This document shows positions 1-10,454 of a stretch of 64,000 nt of DNA, piece after piece (position 1 is the first letter of the stretch; each line of letters starts with the position of its first letter). The position numbers and the translations under genes were made by a program. Below the pieces are notes generated by a model. That model had not been told where the DNA came from. It saw only the letters and a program-made list of their open reading frames with translations, and ran no database searches. Source of the DNA: Balanoglossus misakiensis (taxonomy: Eukaryota; Hemichordata); the NCBI GenBank assembly GCA_040954595.2, contig CM082581.2:2418001-2482000 (forward strand), in the 5' to 3' direction.

Positions 1-1940
1 AAAGTTTACATTGATAGACGTAAAGGGCCACCACAAATACTTACAACGGCAGAGGTAAAGAAACTAGCAGAATGGATCATCAGTATGGGTCAAGGAGGAT
101 TTGGTGTCAGTAAAAATAGATTATTCCAGACTGTGAAAGCTATTCTGGACAAGGACAAAAGAACCTCCAAATCTTCCCGGTGATCGATGGTACAGGTCCT
201 TCCTGAAGAGGAATCCATTGATGAAACTTGTAAGTACCAGAAACCTGGATTTGAAACGTGCCAAGGTGACCCAGAGGGAGGTGGCTGAGTGTTTTGGAGA
301 GTATGAGAAGTTTATTTCGGATCATGATTTGCTCAACAAGCCAGCTCAGATCTGGAATTGGAATGAATCTGGTTTCTGTATGCAAGTAAAGACTGGGAAA
401 GTGCTTGGACCAGCAAGAAACAGAAGTGGTGCCCTTCCCCAAATAACAGCAAACAGCAAGACTCAAATAACTGTCTTGGCCTGTATCAACGCTGTTGGTG
501 GGTCAATTCCACCTTACCACTTGTTTCCATTGAAGACCGTTCCACGATCATGGAATCCGTTGTCGGGAGGAATTGAAGGAGCCAGCTGCTATTTCACAGA
601 AACTGGCTGGATGGAAACTGAGACGTGTTATGCATGGCTTGCAAACCAATTTATTCCAAACTTAACGGCGATAAGACCTGTAGTGCTATATTTTGACAGC
701 CACATCTCTCATTTGGATTTCGAAATATTCAAGCTTGCAGAAGAGCACAACATCTTGCTATACCGACTTTTGCCGAACGCATCACATTTCCTGCAACTGT
801 GTGATGTCTCTCTCTTTGGTCCCTTGAAAGCTGCATGGGTCACCACAGTCAGGGAATTCATGGCGGAAAGTCCTGGCGAAGAGGTCACCCAAAAGACTTT
901 TGCCAGGGTGTTCAGATCTGCATGGCAACGTGGTGCAACGTGATGAATATAACCAACAGTTTTCTGAGATCAGGAATATATCCAATCAATAGCTCAAACA
1001 TTCCAAGTGATATGCTGCTCCCTTCAACTACTTTTCAAGATTGCACGGCCGATAAAGATGTTGAGGAAAGCCAGATGGAGACACGGGCAGCAGTGAAGAA
1101 CACCATCAACAGTACACCATCAACAGTCTCTTGGAAATGGTTGAAGAGGTAATGACTACACCTGAGAAGGAAAAGTACCGAAAACGAATTGAAGAGGGCT
1201 ACGACTTGCCTGGCAGTCCATCATTCTGAATCAAGCACATAGTATTGAAAGTGGAGCTGCTACGTCTTCACACTCATCTGATAACGACAAAGGTGTGTCT
1301 GCAGAGTCCAACACAGCAATAGATTCCTCTGCCACAAGCAACACCAGTGTCACATCAAACCAATCAGTTGCAAGCAAAGCAGCCCCATCATCTGACTGTA
1401 CAAGTACACCAGTCACCTCAAGTTACAGGAAAATTACAGGCACAACACCACCATGTAATAAAGTATCTCCAGTCCTAGATTAAGTGCTCTCTTATCCGGA
1501 AATTGGGAAGAGAAAGAAAAAGCCTGGAGCAAAAAGTGTTCTTCAGCATCTTCCAAACTTCTTAAATGATCCGAGTGCCAAAAAGGTCTACCAGGAAGAA
1601 CATCTAAAACATCTTCGTCAAATCAAAGAAAGGCAAGACCGGTTGCGGCAAAAAAGCAAGCAAAAGAAGCAGCGAGAAGAAACCGTAGCTAAGAAAAGAC
1701 TCGAGAGAGAATAAAAAGGAGAGAGAGAGAGAGAGAGAAAGGAAGAAGAAAGAAAAAGAGGTGATGAAGTGGGCAACTGCACGTATGCCATCAGCAACAA
1801 ACACAAGGAAGAGGTGCCGTCTTGACTTCCATGACAACAAATAACGTGACTGTTGTAAAGTGTGCCATGTGCCCTTTGGTGATGATGAATGCATGTTATG
1901 GCTACAGTTCGAGAAAAGTGCTGGGGGCTGCGACTGGTAG
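1..1940 (+). pseudogene. Decayed pogo/Tigger-like DDE transposase (5' truncated by window edge)
   Basis: A pogo/Tigger (Tc1-mariner superfamily) transposase would cut and paste its own element in the nucleus. The frame opens at base 1 with an N-terminal helix-turn-helix-like part, shifts near 175-185, and runs through the DDE_1 core at 218-943. Catalytic positions are recognisable: WNWNESGF at 352-375, where the family normally has NxDE; LYFDSH near 690; and LQLCDVSLFGPLK near 790-830. The first aspartate therefore reads as asparagine. A second frameshift near 940 moves the C-terminal part into the frame ending at 1152. Further fragments follow: a lysine/arginine/glutamate-rich stretch at 1484-1714 and a degenerate Cys-rich tail at 1850-1940 (CCKVCH, then WLQFEK) resembling the zinc module at the end of some pogo proteins. 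Two frameshifts plus the Asp-to-Asn change indicate a dead copy. No terminal repeat was located. Confidence 0.8.
1704..1760. repeat. GA-rich simple repeat
   Basis: A purine-only run, largely (GA)n, at the end of the charged coiled-coil-coding part of the pogo-like remnant. It probably expanded from Arg/Glu codons. Confidence 0.8.
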
Positions 1941-2040
1941 ATGCATGTATCATGTATTTAGGCTAAGCAAAAACTTTTTTGTCATTTTTTACACCAAAAA
2001 CGTGGGGAAAATGAGAAAATTTCAAAAATTTACATGATAT

Positions 2041-2320
2041 TGAAGGTGTTACCAATCTTTAGGGATTTGATTTCAAAGGGGAAAATGGGGTGAGGGGTCA
2101 ACTTAGGTTGGTCTGGTTAGGCATTACTGTCCCTTCAAAGAGCATATATTGCCTTTTTAAATCATATCAGAAGATTAAAAAATGTTCAAAAGAAATCTAA
2201 TATTTTCCAAAAATTACAATATTTTTCGGGTATCAATTTCTATAATATTCGTTTTGTTCTCATAAAATACTTCAAAATCCACCCTGTCTCGAAAAGTCCG
2301 AGTTCAGATTTGCTGCATTT
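2041..2320. other. AT-rich non-coding stretch
   Basis: AT-rich sequence downstream of the pogo-like remnant. I see no coding potential, RNA gene or repeat boundary. It may include the 3' non-coding part of that transposon. Confidence 0.4.
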
Positions 2321-2321
2321 T

Positions 2322-2345
2322 GGTCACGTGACGTGACGTCACAGG
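2322..2345 (+). promoter_or_regulatory. E-box / CRE cluster upstream of a candidate first exon
   Basis: TCACGTGACGTGACGTCACA contains a palindromic E-box (CACGTG) directly followed by a full palindromic CRE (TGACGTCA). It lies about 90 bp upstream of an ATG in good context. Such clusters are common in TATA-less animal promoters. Promoter function is inferred from motifs and spacing only. Confidence 0.35.
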
Positions 2346-2426
2346 AGGTTCCCCTCAGGTAGATCAGCTTTAGCGATGCTCACAGGTGTGATGCGTTGTT
2401 TTCGTGCTTTTCTCTGTAATACCACA

Positions 2427-2488
2427 ATGGGAAAGGGAGTTGTTTGCCGTGGTTGCAGCAACACATTTCCTAGACGGGAGTCACCCGT
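2427..2488 (+). CDS. Candidate first coding exon of a THAP-like zinc-finger gene (partial)
   Basis: A short open stretch starts at an ATG with A at -3 and G at +4 and reads MGKGVVCRGCSNTF. It ends at a good 5' splice donor, GTGAGT at 2489-2494. The start plus C-x2-C-S-N-T pattern is typical of the N-terminus of THAP DNA-binding domains, where the first exon is often this short. The E-box/CRE cluster lies just upstream. I could not find a convincing second exon with the remaining THAP residues (the FHKFP block and the C-x2-H pair), so this could be an orphan exon, a P-element-derived fragment, or chance. Confidence 0.25.
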
Positions 2489-2494
2489 GTGAGT

Positions 2495-4709
2495 TCCACA
2501 AAAATGAATGAAAGTCTATGCCACGATCATCAACATCGTACGGTGTATATGAAGTCGGCGCGGTGCCGGTGACGGCCGTGGCGGTAACTGTCAATGCATG
2601 ACCGTTGAATGATAATCGGCCAGGTTCGAATCACAAGAAGACAATCAGCACCCTTACAGGAAAATAGAAGCCTGTCAGTAGGAGAGGTCGACCAGTGATT
2701 AATATTCAATTCAGAGCACAACTGATCGTTTATACCCGATATTGGTGTTCATTCAGTGTTCCAGCGACCGCGATTACACAGTTGTAGGTGAACTGGCAGG
2801 ATGCGTAAACACAATTTTGCGCTGGCCGACATCATGTCGAGATTGCTTATAATTATTCACTCTTTTGTCTGGCTACCCGGTACCCAGGGACCGCAAACTT
2901 CGATAATTAAGGTTGACAGCAATCAATGTAAAAACTTGAAAGTTCAAAATATTACTGTTACTATTTCACATTTCTTTCAGTCATACCTTTGTATGGCTTC
3001 GGCTGAATGGTCGCCATCTTTCTTTTCTAATTTCTTTGTTTACAAGTTTTACGTCGCACTATGTCCGACTCATCGGCTCCAAAACACACTGTACAAATTT
3101 TGAAACAAAGTGTGTTGAATAAATTTTGCTTCGTGTGAGTGAAAACCGTTTCCAAACTTGGATATTCGTGTGTATCAATGAAAATGTTTCATGCTTTGTG
3201 AGCGTGAGTGGGTCGGCCCGGCACGATCGCCTGTTGCTGTTGGTTGTATGGTTTCATTTTGTTATAATGCAGTATGAAGCATGTGAAGGAACTTTCATGA
3301 TTACAGCGACAAGTCATAAATGTTTCTGTTTGTCATCACCAAAAAGGCATATAGCTTACATGTAATTCAGAAGACAGAATTTTAGTGCTGGCATGGTACA
3401 TATACATCGCGGCGCGATATGTGTCATCGCTGCTGACTGCGTGTACACGCATCGGCGCTGATGGAGTTCCCTTTTAATAACACGAGCGTATTTTGTCTGT
3501 TGAGGCAGTGATCGAAAATCGCCAAAAGACCACGATCAGTTATCAATAAGTTGACATTGTCCAAGATAAGTAGATTTAGACCCAGCACTCTAGACCTAAA
3601 CCTCTGGGCAATATTCCACGGTTTAATCGAGGCAGCAATCATTGTATGTGTAGGGCGCCTATACACATCCGCTGCCATTGCATGTTGTGTACTGCTTGCA
3701 ATGTGTAGCCGTAGCCTAGCCGGGCCGAGTAGTTTTTTTTCATAATCGCATCTCCCCTAGATGATAAGGTATACATGTACGTTTATTTTGAAGGGGACGG
3801 GGGATACAGAGTTGTACCCAGGCTGACACAGCAAAGCTGTTTAGATCACAGACATGTATGATTGCATTTCAACCACTGCAATGTACAGTGCTAAGTCTGT
3901 TGCAAACGTAAATGGGTTCCTCTTGTGACGTCACGGGTATGGGCGTGGCCCAAACAGAAGTTTTTTTTCTCAGGCCCTGAACATTTTTAAATTTAACATT
4001 TATTTGTCCATATGAAATAAATAAAAGAACAACAGTATTTAACACACAAGCCCAATTATTATTTATCCTCAAAGGTGTGTTTCGAGCCAAGATATGCTCT
4101 TTAAGTGATTAACAGAGCTATTTGTTATAATTTCTTGGCTGTCCTGGGCCCATGAAATTTCTCTCTTCCCTTTAAAAACTTATTTCCTTCATGAAAAAAA
4201 GTATTTCTACTTATAAGGATCCAAATACTTTACGAGAATATGCATTCTAACTGTGTTTGTGCAACTGACAGGAGAACTGGTCCAAGTGACCGCATACGGG
4301 TCTAGCGCCACCACTCGTCTGGGACTCTCGTTTACCTTGACCTTTGCCAACTTGACCCGGATTTGTGGTTGTTTCTATTGTCAGTCCTCCAGTGCTATAA
4401 AACATGGCGTTGTTGTAGTGTTCGAGTTGCCAATGAAGTGTGAGTATCATTTTTAATAAAAGTGATTGGATACTGGTCTAGGGGGTGTATGTAACAATTG
4501 GAATCAAAACTTTGAATTCGTATTTGAACAGCTCTACAATCTCAGTACTGCACTGGTACATTTGGTCAAACATCTGCCTCTTCAGCAGCATATGCCGTTG
4601 TTGCACTGCAGGGCCAGTACACATATCAACAAGCAGTAGGCGACTGCGTTCAGTAGAAGAACTGTTCTTTTTTGTTTTTTTCTAAACATACACTTAAAAG
4701 ATAATAAAA
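2495..4709. other. Non-coding region without recognisable genes
   Basis: About 2.2 kb with only short, non-conserved open frames. Another CRE-like TGACGTCA occurs near 3926-3933, and the base composition is mixed. I recognise no transposon termini, RNA gene or protein domain. If the exon at 2427-2488 is real, this would be its first intron. Confidence 0.4.
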
Positions 4710-5597
4710 ATTAAAGCTGCAAGCAGCATTGAAGGGGCCCAAGCATAGAGTTAATAACCATTAGACTCCATTCAGGGTTGTACCATTCAAATGCGTAGGC
4801 TGTATTTGCTCTCGATGTTGAGATATGGGGAGTAGGCAACCACCTGAAATGCATGTCGTACAAGTACAAAAACAACAACCAAAGGTGAACTTCTACGTTG
4901 TAAGTACTTCAGTAAGTACTTCAAAGGTCAGCTGAGGGTACCCAAAAATTGGACCAAAAATTTTGATTCTTATTTGGTTCATATTCAAGACAACGGAAAA
5001 TCCTCGCCCTTTGAGTTGGTCAAATTAGGTATGACCATAAAATGAGTTACGCAAGTAAGTTACAGGTGGCCCCAGGAATTTAGCATTTCATGACGCAGAG
5101 GTCCTACCCTACCCCTCCAAACACCTGGCTATATATGATTTGCATGCTAACATATGGAAAGCAGGTCAATGGACACCTGAGGTCAACCAAATATTTGACA
5201 AAAAAATTTCATTCCTGTTTATGTCATGTGCAACAAATCCTACATTTGCAGCCCTTTCACTTTGCCTACCATTAGGTATGCACGGAATACATGAATCAAG
5301 CAGGTGTCACAGGTATCCTCATGTATTTGGCATTTCATGATAGTTTCATCCCTCCAAATACCAAAGCTGCACCTGTACAACGTGCTGAGATATGGCACTG
5401 TACGACAGAGGTCATCCAAATCACCTTATACATTTGGGCAAAAACCAACTGACACTTACATTCGTCCGTGTGGAACAAAAACCACACATATCGCCCTGTT
5501 GGTTAGTGTTCAATTAAATGTACAAAATCAATGACTTCGGCAGGTGCAACGGGTGACCCCGCCTTTGGTATATCATTATGGTCCCATCCGTATATCC

Positions 5598-5612
5598 CCC
5601 CCCCCCCCCACC
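5598..5612. repeat. Poly-C tract
   Basis: A homopolymer run of C inside the non-autonomous repeat; probably length-variable. Confidence 0.7.
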
Positions 5613-6751
5613 ACGCCAAAGCTGCATGCATCTGCTGTTATTCACTAAGCAAAAGTAGGTGAAATGTCACATAAGGTCGCCCACAACTTGACAGGAAAAT
5701 CGGACTTCATATTGATCCATGTGCAACAAATACCATGCTAGCATCCCTTTCATTGACCCCACAATTACGCATGCACGTAATAGAGTTACGCAGGTGTCAC
5801 AGGTGACCCCCGAATCGGGCGTATTATTTTGGTCCCATAGAGCTGCATGAAGCTGCGTGCCATTACGGGCGACATGATAACCCCCACGGCCACCTGCGGG
5901 CCGAACCCCATACTGAACGTTCAGTTGCAACGTCACGACTGAAGTAGGAACATTTGAACGGCAACGAAGCCTGATCTCTGATTATTGCTGGTACCATACT
6001 CCCTTTGTGCAAGAAAATCACTGGTCTGCTTATGTATTTCGGCCAATTTCCCGAACTACTATCCACTACATGTGACTACCTAAATGCTAATGAAACCTCC
6101 CACAACATTAGCGACTGAGGGTCAAAGTCCGCTGCCGCATTACATTGAATGTTAACCAGTGTAGCCGGGGCTGCAGAGACACATTTAAACGGCAACAGCT
6201 AACAAACTCAGCGTAATTCAATAAATCGCCCTAACACAGCCTGAACTCCGATAATTTTCCCAAAATTCATTCTGTGGAAAATAATCACTGGTCTGTTTAC
6301 GTATTTCAGCCGATTTTCCAAGGACTACTGCAACCCTCCTGCTAATGAGATCTCCACAACATTACGTAATGACGGTCAAAGTCCGATGCCCCAGTGTTTG
6401 TCCTCAGCCCACCAAAAAATGCGAAAAATATTACAAAAATCTTCTCAAAATCGACGTGGCCTAGGACCTTAAAATTTGGCACAGGGGATTTTGGCCACAT
6501 GGTCTACGAAAATCGCGAAACGAATGTACATGCCCCCATTAACGTGCAAATTAGGTCAATTTGAAAATTTCGCTCGATTATAGCCACCAAGTCACGTGAC
6601 TAATTACAAATTCAAAGGGCAGGTGCACTAGTACTCATGGGCCCCAACCACCGTGCCAAGTTTCATAGGCGTAGACCCAGGGATTTTTTAGCAAAACGGG
6701 AGCAAAAAAACGACTCAAGAAGAAAGAAGAAAAACTCCAGCAATAACAGAA

Positions 6752-6784
6752 GGGGACCAAGCGCCCTCAGGCACTTGGTCCCCT
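6752..6784. other. Terminal stem-loop of the non-autonomous repeat
   Basis: GGGGACCAAG pairs with CTTGGTCCCC. Inside, GCC pairs with GGC around a CTCA loop, giving a 13-bp stem with one mismatch. It lies at the extreme right end of the repeat, where a rolling-circle terminator would lie in a Helitron-type element. Confidence 0.6.
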
Positions 6785-7000
6785 AAAAATGAAATATCAG
6801 CCTTGAAAAAGAAGTCTGAGTGCAAACTAGCACAGAATTAATAGTGACATCATCGGTGGCACACAGAAACTGAGGATCAATAATTAGTTCATTGGCGCAT
6901 CATCTTACTTGTAATGGTATATGTTGTGGGAGCTGCAAGCCGTTATGTTTTACTACCACAAATAAATTGATGCTAATTGATTATTCATAAAAGTACACAG

Positions 7001-7030
7001 TTCCATATCTACACTGAGTAGTGTTGTTTA
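7001..7030 (-). repeat. B2 split direct repeat
   Basis: Starts TTCCATATCTACACTG on the plus strand. It is a 30-bp copy of the segment at 7181-7210, exactly 180 bp away, with three mismatches. It forms the minus-strand 3' end of the element. Confidence 0.7.
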
Positions 7031-7072
7031 AGGCGTCGGCGATTTTAGGGTGGGTGGGTGGGTGCTCTCTGT

Positions 7073-7182
7073 CATGCTCCGCCGTGAGAAGGCATGGGCA
7101 CTACATCTGGGTAGAACCTTATATACCAGACCTCATGCATATTCATATATAGTAAACCAATCACTACGCAGTGTAGCTAGTT
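7073..7182 (-). repeat. A2 split direct repeat
   Basis: About 110 bp nearly identical to 9191-9310 (A1). It begins TGCTCTCTGTCATGCTCC and ends CACTACGCAGTGTAGCTAG. It directly abuts B1. Confidence 0.75.
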
Positions 7183-7210
7183 CCCCATCTACACTGCGTA
7201 GTGTTGTTTA
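7181..7210 (-). repeat. B1 split direct repeat
   Basis: Starts TTCCCCATCTACACTG on the plus strand. It matches B2 at 7001-7030 and is immediately adjacent to A2, as expected when a circular intermediate recombines at the B-A junction. Confidence 0.7.
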
Positions 7211-7384
7211 GTTTGATTTAGTTTGATTTAGTGGTCGAGGGTCCCTTGCCTCCTCTCTTGGTCTCTCGACCGTACCCCAAAAACATACCCCTCTCCAATA
7301 CTCATCACGCACATCCACAAATACCACACAGAGCTGAAAAGGTAAAAAAAACCTCAATTCAATATCTTTCGTAATCAAAACGAC

Positions 7385-7448
7385 AATCAATTGGTTTTTG
7401 TTTTTGTTTTTGTTTTGTTTTTGTTGTTTTTTTTTTTGGGGGGGGGAA
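7385..7448. repeat. Low-complexity T/G tract
   Basis: Repeats of TTTTTG followed by poly-T and poly-G, in the 3' part of the small retroelement remnant (minus orientation). No function is apparent. Confidence 0.7.
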
Positions 7449-7751
7449 CATAATAAACCGGGCATAGGGTTAGAAACCCCCGCCTAGTTGAGACAGAAGG
7501 GACTGTAATTAGACTACAGTACACCTCCCCCAGGCACGCCCCCATTTCCCCACATGTGCAAATGTGCAAACCATTCATACAGCAACAGAACATTTTACAT
7601 TACGTTCTTATTTTCCTTTAATCATCATTATCAATTCTGTGTTACAATACAATAGACACTATAGAATTCCAGCCAAGGTGTCCGCTTTATATCATATGTA
7701 GCCATACATCAGGCAGGCAAATCACCGTAAACCTGTACTAATAGCAATAAC

Positions 7752-8378
7752 CTATTTGGTATCTCTACCTGAACGGGAACGGTAATATTCCCTTCTCCCA
7801 TCATCATATCTATCAAATCTATCGTAGCGATCATACCTATCACGTCTACCATAACAAAACCTAGCTATATGTCCAATTCTATTACACTTCCAACATCGCA
7901 AACTTGATCTTTCTCTATTCTCTCTGCGACCAGCATTTAAATGGGTATTACTAACGGCTTTCTTCACTTTTGCAATTTTCTCTAAGATCTCTGCATGTTC
8001 ACCTGATCCAAGTAGGGAAAGCAACATCTGAGGCATAGCGGGTGATTGCCTCTCTTTACGCAGAGCCCGTAACATGGCTACGTATTTATGATAGTCCTTA
8101 TGTCCTATATCCATCGATATGTCCACGAGCATTTCCAGGCGAGCCAAAGCTTCTTCTGGACTAAAAGCCGCTTCGTCCCGTTCAGCATACAACCGCAACT
8201 CTGTCAGATATCTTTCGAACCTGTCGTAGGATTCCAGTCGAGGGCCACTTGACATCTCCGGTCTTCGAGTATGTGCGGGTCCCTGCAATGCACCAATCAA
8301 AGCATAAACCTTAGCACCTGGGGTACGCCGCACGTTTAGCGTGTAATTTACATGACAATTACTTCTGGCCACACCCAT
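7752..8378 (-). CDS. Gag-like protein with one CCHC zinc knuckle (retroelement)
   Basis: An open frame of 208 codons. The middle is charged and helical. Near residues 160-175 a CCHC knuckle reads CWKCNRIGHIARFC (C-x2-C-x4-H-x4-C), the RNA-binding module of retroelement Gag proteins, and the tail is rich in Arg, Tyr, Asp and Ser. It lies between the A1 and B1 split repeats on the same strand, in the position of gag. The true start is unclear: the first in-frame ATG is at 8378, but the protein could begin further upstream in decayed sequence. A capsid function is inferred from the zinc knuckle and location; no named family is recognised from the N-terminal part. Confidence 0.6.
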   Translation of the reverse strand: MGVARSNCHVNYTLNVRRTPGAKVYALIGALQGPAHTRRPEMSSGPRLESYDRFERYLTELRLYAERDEAAFSPEEALARLEMLVDISMDIGHKDYHKYVAMLRALRKERQSPAMPQMLLSLLGSGEHAEILEKIAKVKKAVSNTHLNAGRRENRERSSLRCWKCNRIGHIARFCYGRRDRYDRYDRFDRYDDGRREYYRSRSGRDTK

Positions 8379-8552
8379 TCACAGTCAGCCTGCAATATTT
8401 TCCTCTGCAGCAGTCATATTCATTCCAACTAGCGCTCGATAATTCGTCAACCCAAATGTTACAACCTGCCATGACCAATCCGACTACCTTTTCACATTAT
8501 GTAACGAGTACACCGATTCCAGACTCGTCAAACCCAAATACGAAAAGAAAAA

Positions 8553-8780
8553 CACTTGGGGACGACTCATTACCTTCATTACCATTCATTACAGTCTCAG
8601 GTTTTTCATGGGGACGACTCAAGTTTCTTCTCCATTAACAACGGTAAATTCGTCAACCCAAAACCGTATTTCATAACTTTCCATGGGGACGACTCAATAC
8701 TCAGTTTCTTCGCCATTAACAACTGTCAATTCGTCATACCCACAACCATATTTATAACTCTTCATGGGGACGACTCAATA
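8553..8780. repeat. Short tandem repeats around GGGGACGACTCA
   Basis: The word GGGGACGACTCA occurs four times, at about 8558, 8609, 8684 and 8765, followed by similar TTCTTCNCCATTAACAAC segments. It is an irregular minisatellite with 50-80 bp spacing, in the 5' leader of the small retroelement (minus orientation). Confidence 0.6.
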
Positions 8781-9190
8781 ATCACTTCTCTTTCGTCAGA
8801 CCCAAATACATCACATTCTCATTCGAAATGACTCCAGTCCCAGTTCCCGATTATATCTTCGGTCTTGAACGCAGAATATCAGAATACAAGCTGGCTGTGG
8901 AAAGACAACACAGCAAAATGCACCAAATAATATTCGATCTGCAAGGTGAAACTTGCCGCATCGACTGGTTGCACTTGGCTGGTACCCGTTGAGGCTGTTC
9001 AGGTACTGGTAAGAGCGACAGTAGCATTGGTGGTAGTGGCAGTCGCAGTCCTGGTTGTAGACATTCTACTCACAGCCAAAGTATTGAGAACTGGTGTTTG
9101 CAGTGCTGTTACAACTGTTGCTTTTGTGGTTGGAGTTGCCATTCTGAATTCCACCTAGAAAACTTGATGACGAGCGAGGTACAAGGAATA

Positions 9191-9310
9191 TGCTCTCTGT
9201 CACGCTCCGCCGTGAGAAGGCATGGGCACTACATCTGTGTAGAACCTTATAAACCAGACCTCATGCATATTCATATATAGTCAACCAATCACTACGCAGT
9301 GTAGCTAGTT
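9191..9310 (-). repeat. A1 split direct repeat
   Basis: Copy of A2 (7073-7182) with a handful of substitutions. It forms the minus-strand 5' end of the small retroelement. Sequence beyond 9310 is unrelated to B1, which places the element boundary here. Confidence 0.75.
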
Positions 9311-10280
9311 TTTGGAACTACTGCCGGCAGTGTAAAAACCCTAGCTAGTAACCTGCGGGTGAAACAAGGCAACACTCGGTAGCTCCCGGGAACAGTTCAA
9401 TTTCATGGTTATATAATTACATGTGCGGGTCCAGTGAAAAAATGGGTCCCGTGAACATTCCCAAATTTATGCCTCGTCACCAAGGTCCTTGGAAAGAGGC
9501 ACATATTAAAACAGGCACTTAGTCTGGTATTTTGCTTTGTCAACTTTGGACAAGCTTTACCCTTGCATGCCCCGTGAGTCACAATGCACATCAGGCATCA
9601 ACATAACTTTAAAACACGATGACTTTTACACCGTGTGTAGGTTATATTATTGATTGCTACAATATTTTCAGTGTTTGGGTGTTAAAATGAACTCAGGTGG
9701 CTGGCAGTTGAAACACTGCTGAACAAACAGCTTCATGTCAATATAATCCAGGCATCATCACTGAAGAGGTGTGAATGAGCGAAGGCATTTAAGGGACTCC
9801 TCTGTGCAAACACTGCCCTGGCTACCAGTTTTGAAGTTATATGATAAAGTGTATCACATCGACAGGCAATGCCCTTTACTGTAAGATGTTAAGTGTTACG
9901 TTTTTTGTGCTTTATTTTTCATAGCAATGGTGAAAAAAATAGTTTTTGGTGAATATAAAGCAATATTTTTTTTTTCAGTTTCCATCGTGACGTGAAGAAT
10001 CATGATGTTTATCAACCAATGAAATAGTATATAGCGATATATAAAAATGTCCTAATTGCTTGGAAAACTACATCCAACTATAACCTTCAACACTCCATAT
10101 GCAACACGTATTCAAAGCATAGTATGTTTCCACACTGAAAATGAATTACCTGGACTAAACTTCACAGTGGGTTATTAACAATGCACAGATTAGATAATTT
10201 GACATAATAGTCAAAGGCTGATATTTGTCACTGTGTGTGACCAGGGTATCATTTTAAACACATACTGGACTTTGACTACT
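9311..10280. other. Non-coding flank, no gene recognised
   Basis: About 1 kb of unannotatable DNA between the small retroelement and the LINE insertion site. Because the Gypsy element was in place before the LINE, its original left flank ends with ATGTC at 10281-10285. Confidence 0.5.
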
Positions 10281-10292
10281 ATGTCTGTTATG
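10281..10292. repeat. LINE target-site duplication, left copy
   Basis: ATGTCTGTTATG, repeated exactly at 15604-15615 just after the LINE poly-A. The first five bases are Gypsy flank and the last seven are the first bases of the Gypsy LTR. Confidence 0.8.
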
Positions 10293-10454
10293 TTACAGGG
10301 GTCATAGGTCATGGCGCTGGAGTGAACAGTGTGGTCACACCGTCACTAAAAGCAGGTCGAAATTTCATGGTAATAGTCCACCAGGTTTAACATTTGTCAT
10401 TACTGTTACTGAGTTAAAGTTACCTAGAACGCTTGTAGCGGACCTGGAAGTGAT

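Larger units (their letters stand above)
4710..6787. mobile_element. Non-autonomous repeat with hairpin terminus (possibly Helitron/Helentron-like)
   Basis: The left edge has a small hairpin word (GCTGCAAGCAGC, 4716-4727) followed by GGGGCCCAAGC. The right edge is a strong hairpin, GGGGACCAAG...CTTGGTCCCC (about 6753-6784), followed by CTAA. The two edges carry inverted GGGGNCCAAG blocks. The interior has no protein but shows degenerate direct repeats. A unit of about 245 bp, around GTTACGCAGGTG...TGGTCCCATCC, recurs near 5050, 5290, 5530 and 5780. A second unit of about 270 bp, around CACTGGTCTG...GGTCAAAGTCCG, recurs near 5900-6140 and 6170-6390. The terminal hairpin followed by CTRR is reminiscent of Helitrons, and the subterminal inverted blocks of Helentrons. 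The assignment is tentative. Confidence 0.45.
7001..9310 (-). mobile_element. Small DIRS/Ngaro-type retroelement remnant with split direct repeats
   Basis: In minus-strand order the element reads A1, gag, B1, A2, B2. A1 (9310 down to about 9191) and A2 (7182 down to 7073) share about 110-120 bp. B1 (7210-7181) and B2 (7030-7001) share 30 bp around ATCTACACTG. B1 abuts A2 exactly. This A1-ORF-B1A2B2 order is the hallmark of tyrosine-recombinase retrotransposons of the Ngaro/PAT type, and the larger element at 23600-40697 has the same order. Only a gag-like frame remains: no reverse transcriptase or recombinase is visible, so this is an internally deleted or non-autonomous copy. Confidence 0.7.

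Noticed and set aside
8946-9158. Plus-strand 70-codon hydrophobic frame
   Set aside because: Low-complexity Val/Ala sequence opposite the retroelement leader, with no signal of a real gene.
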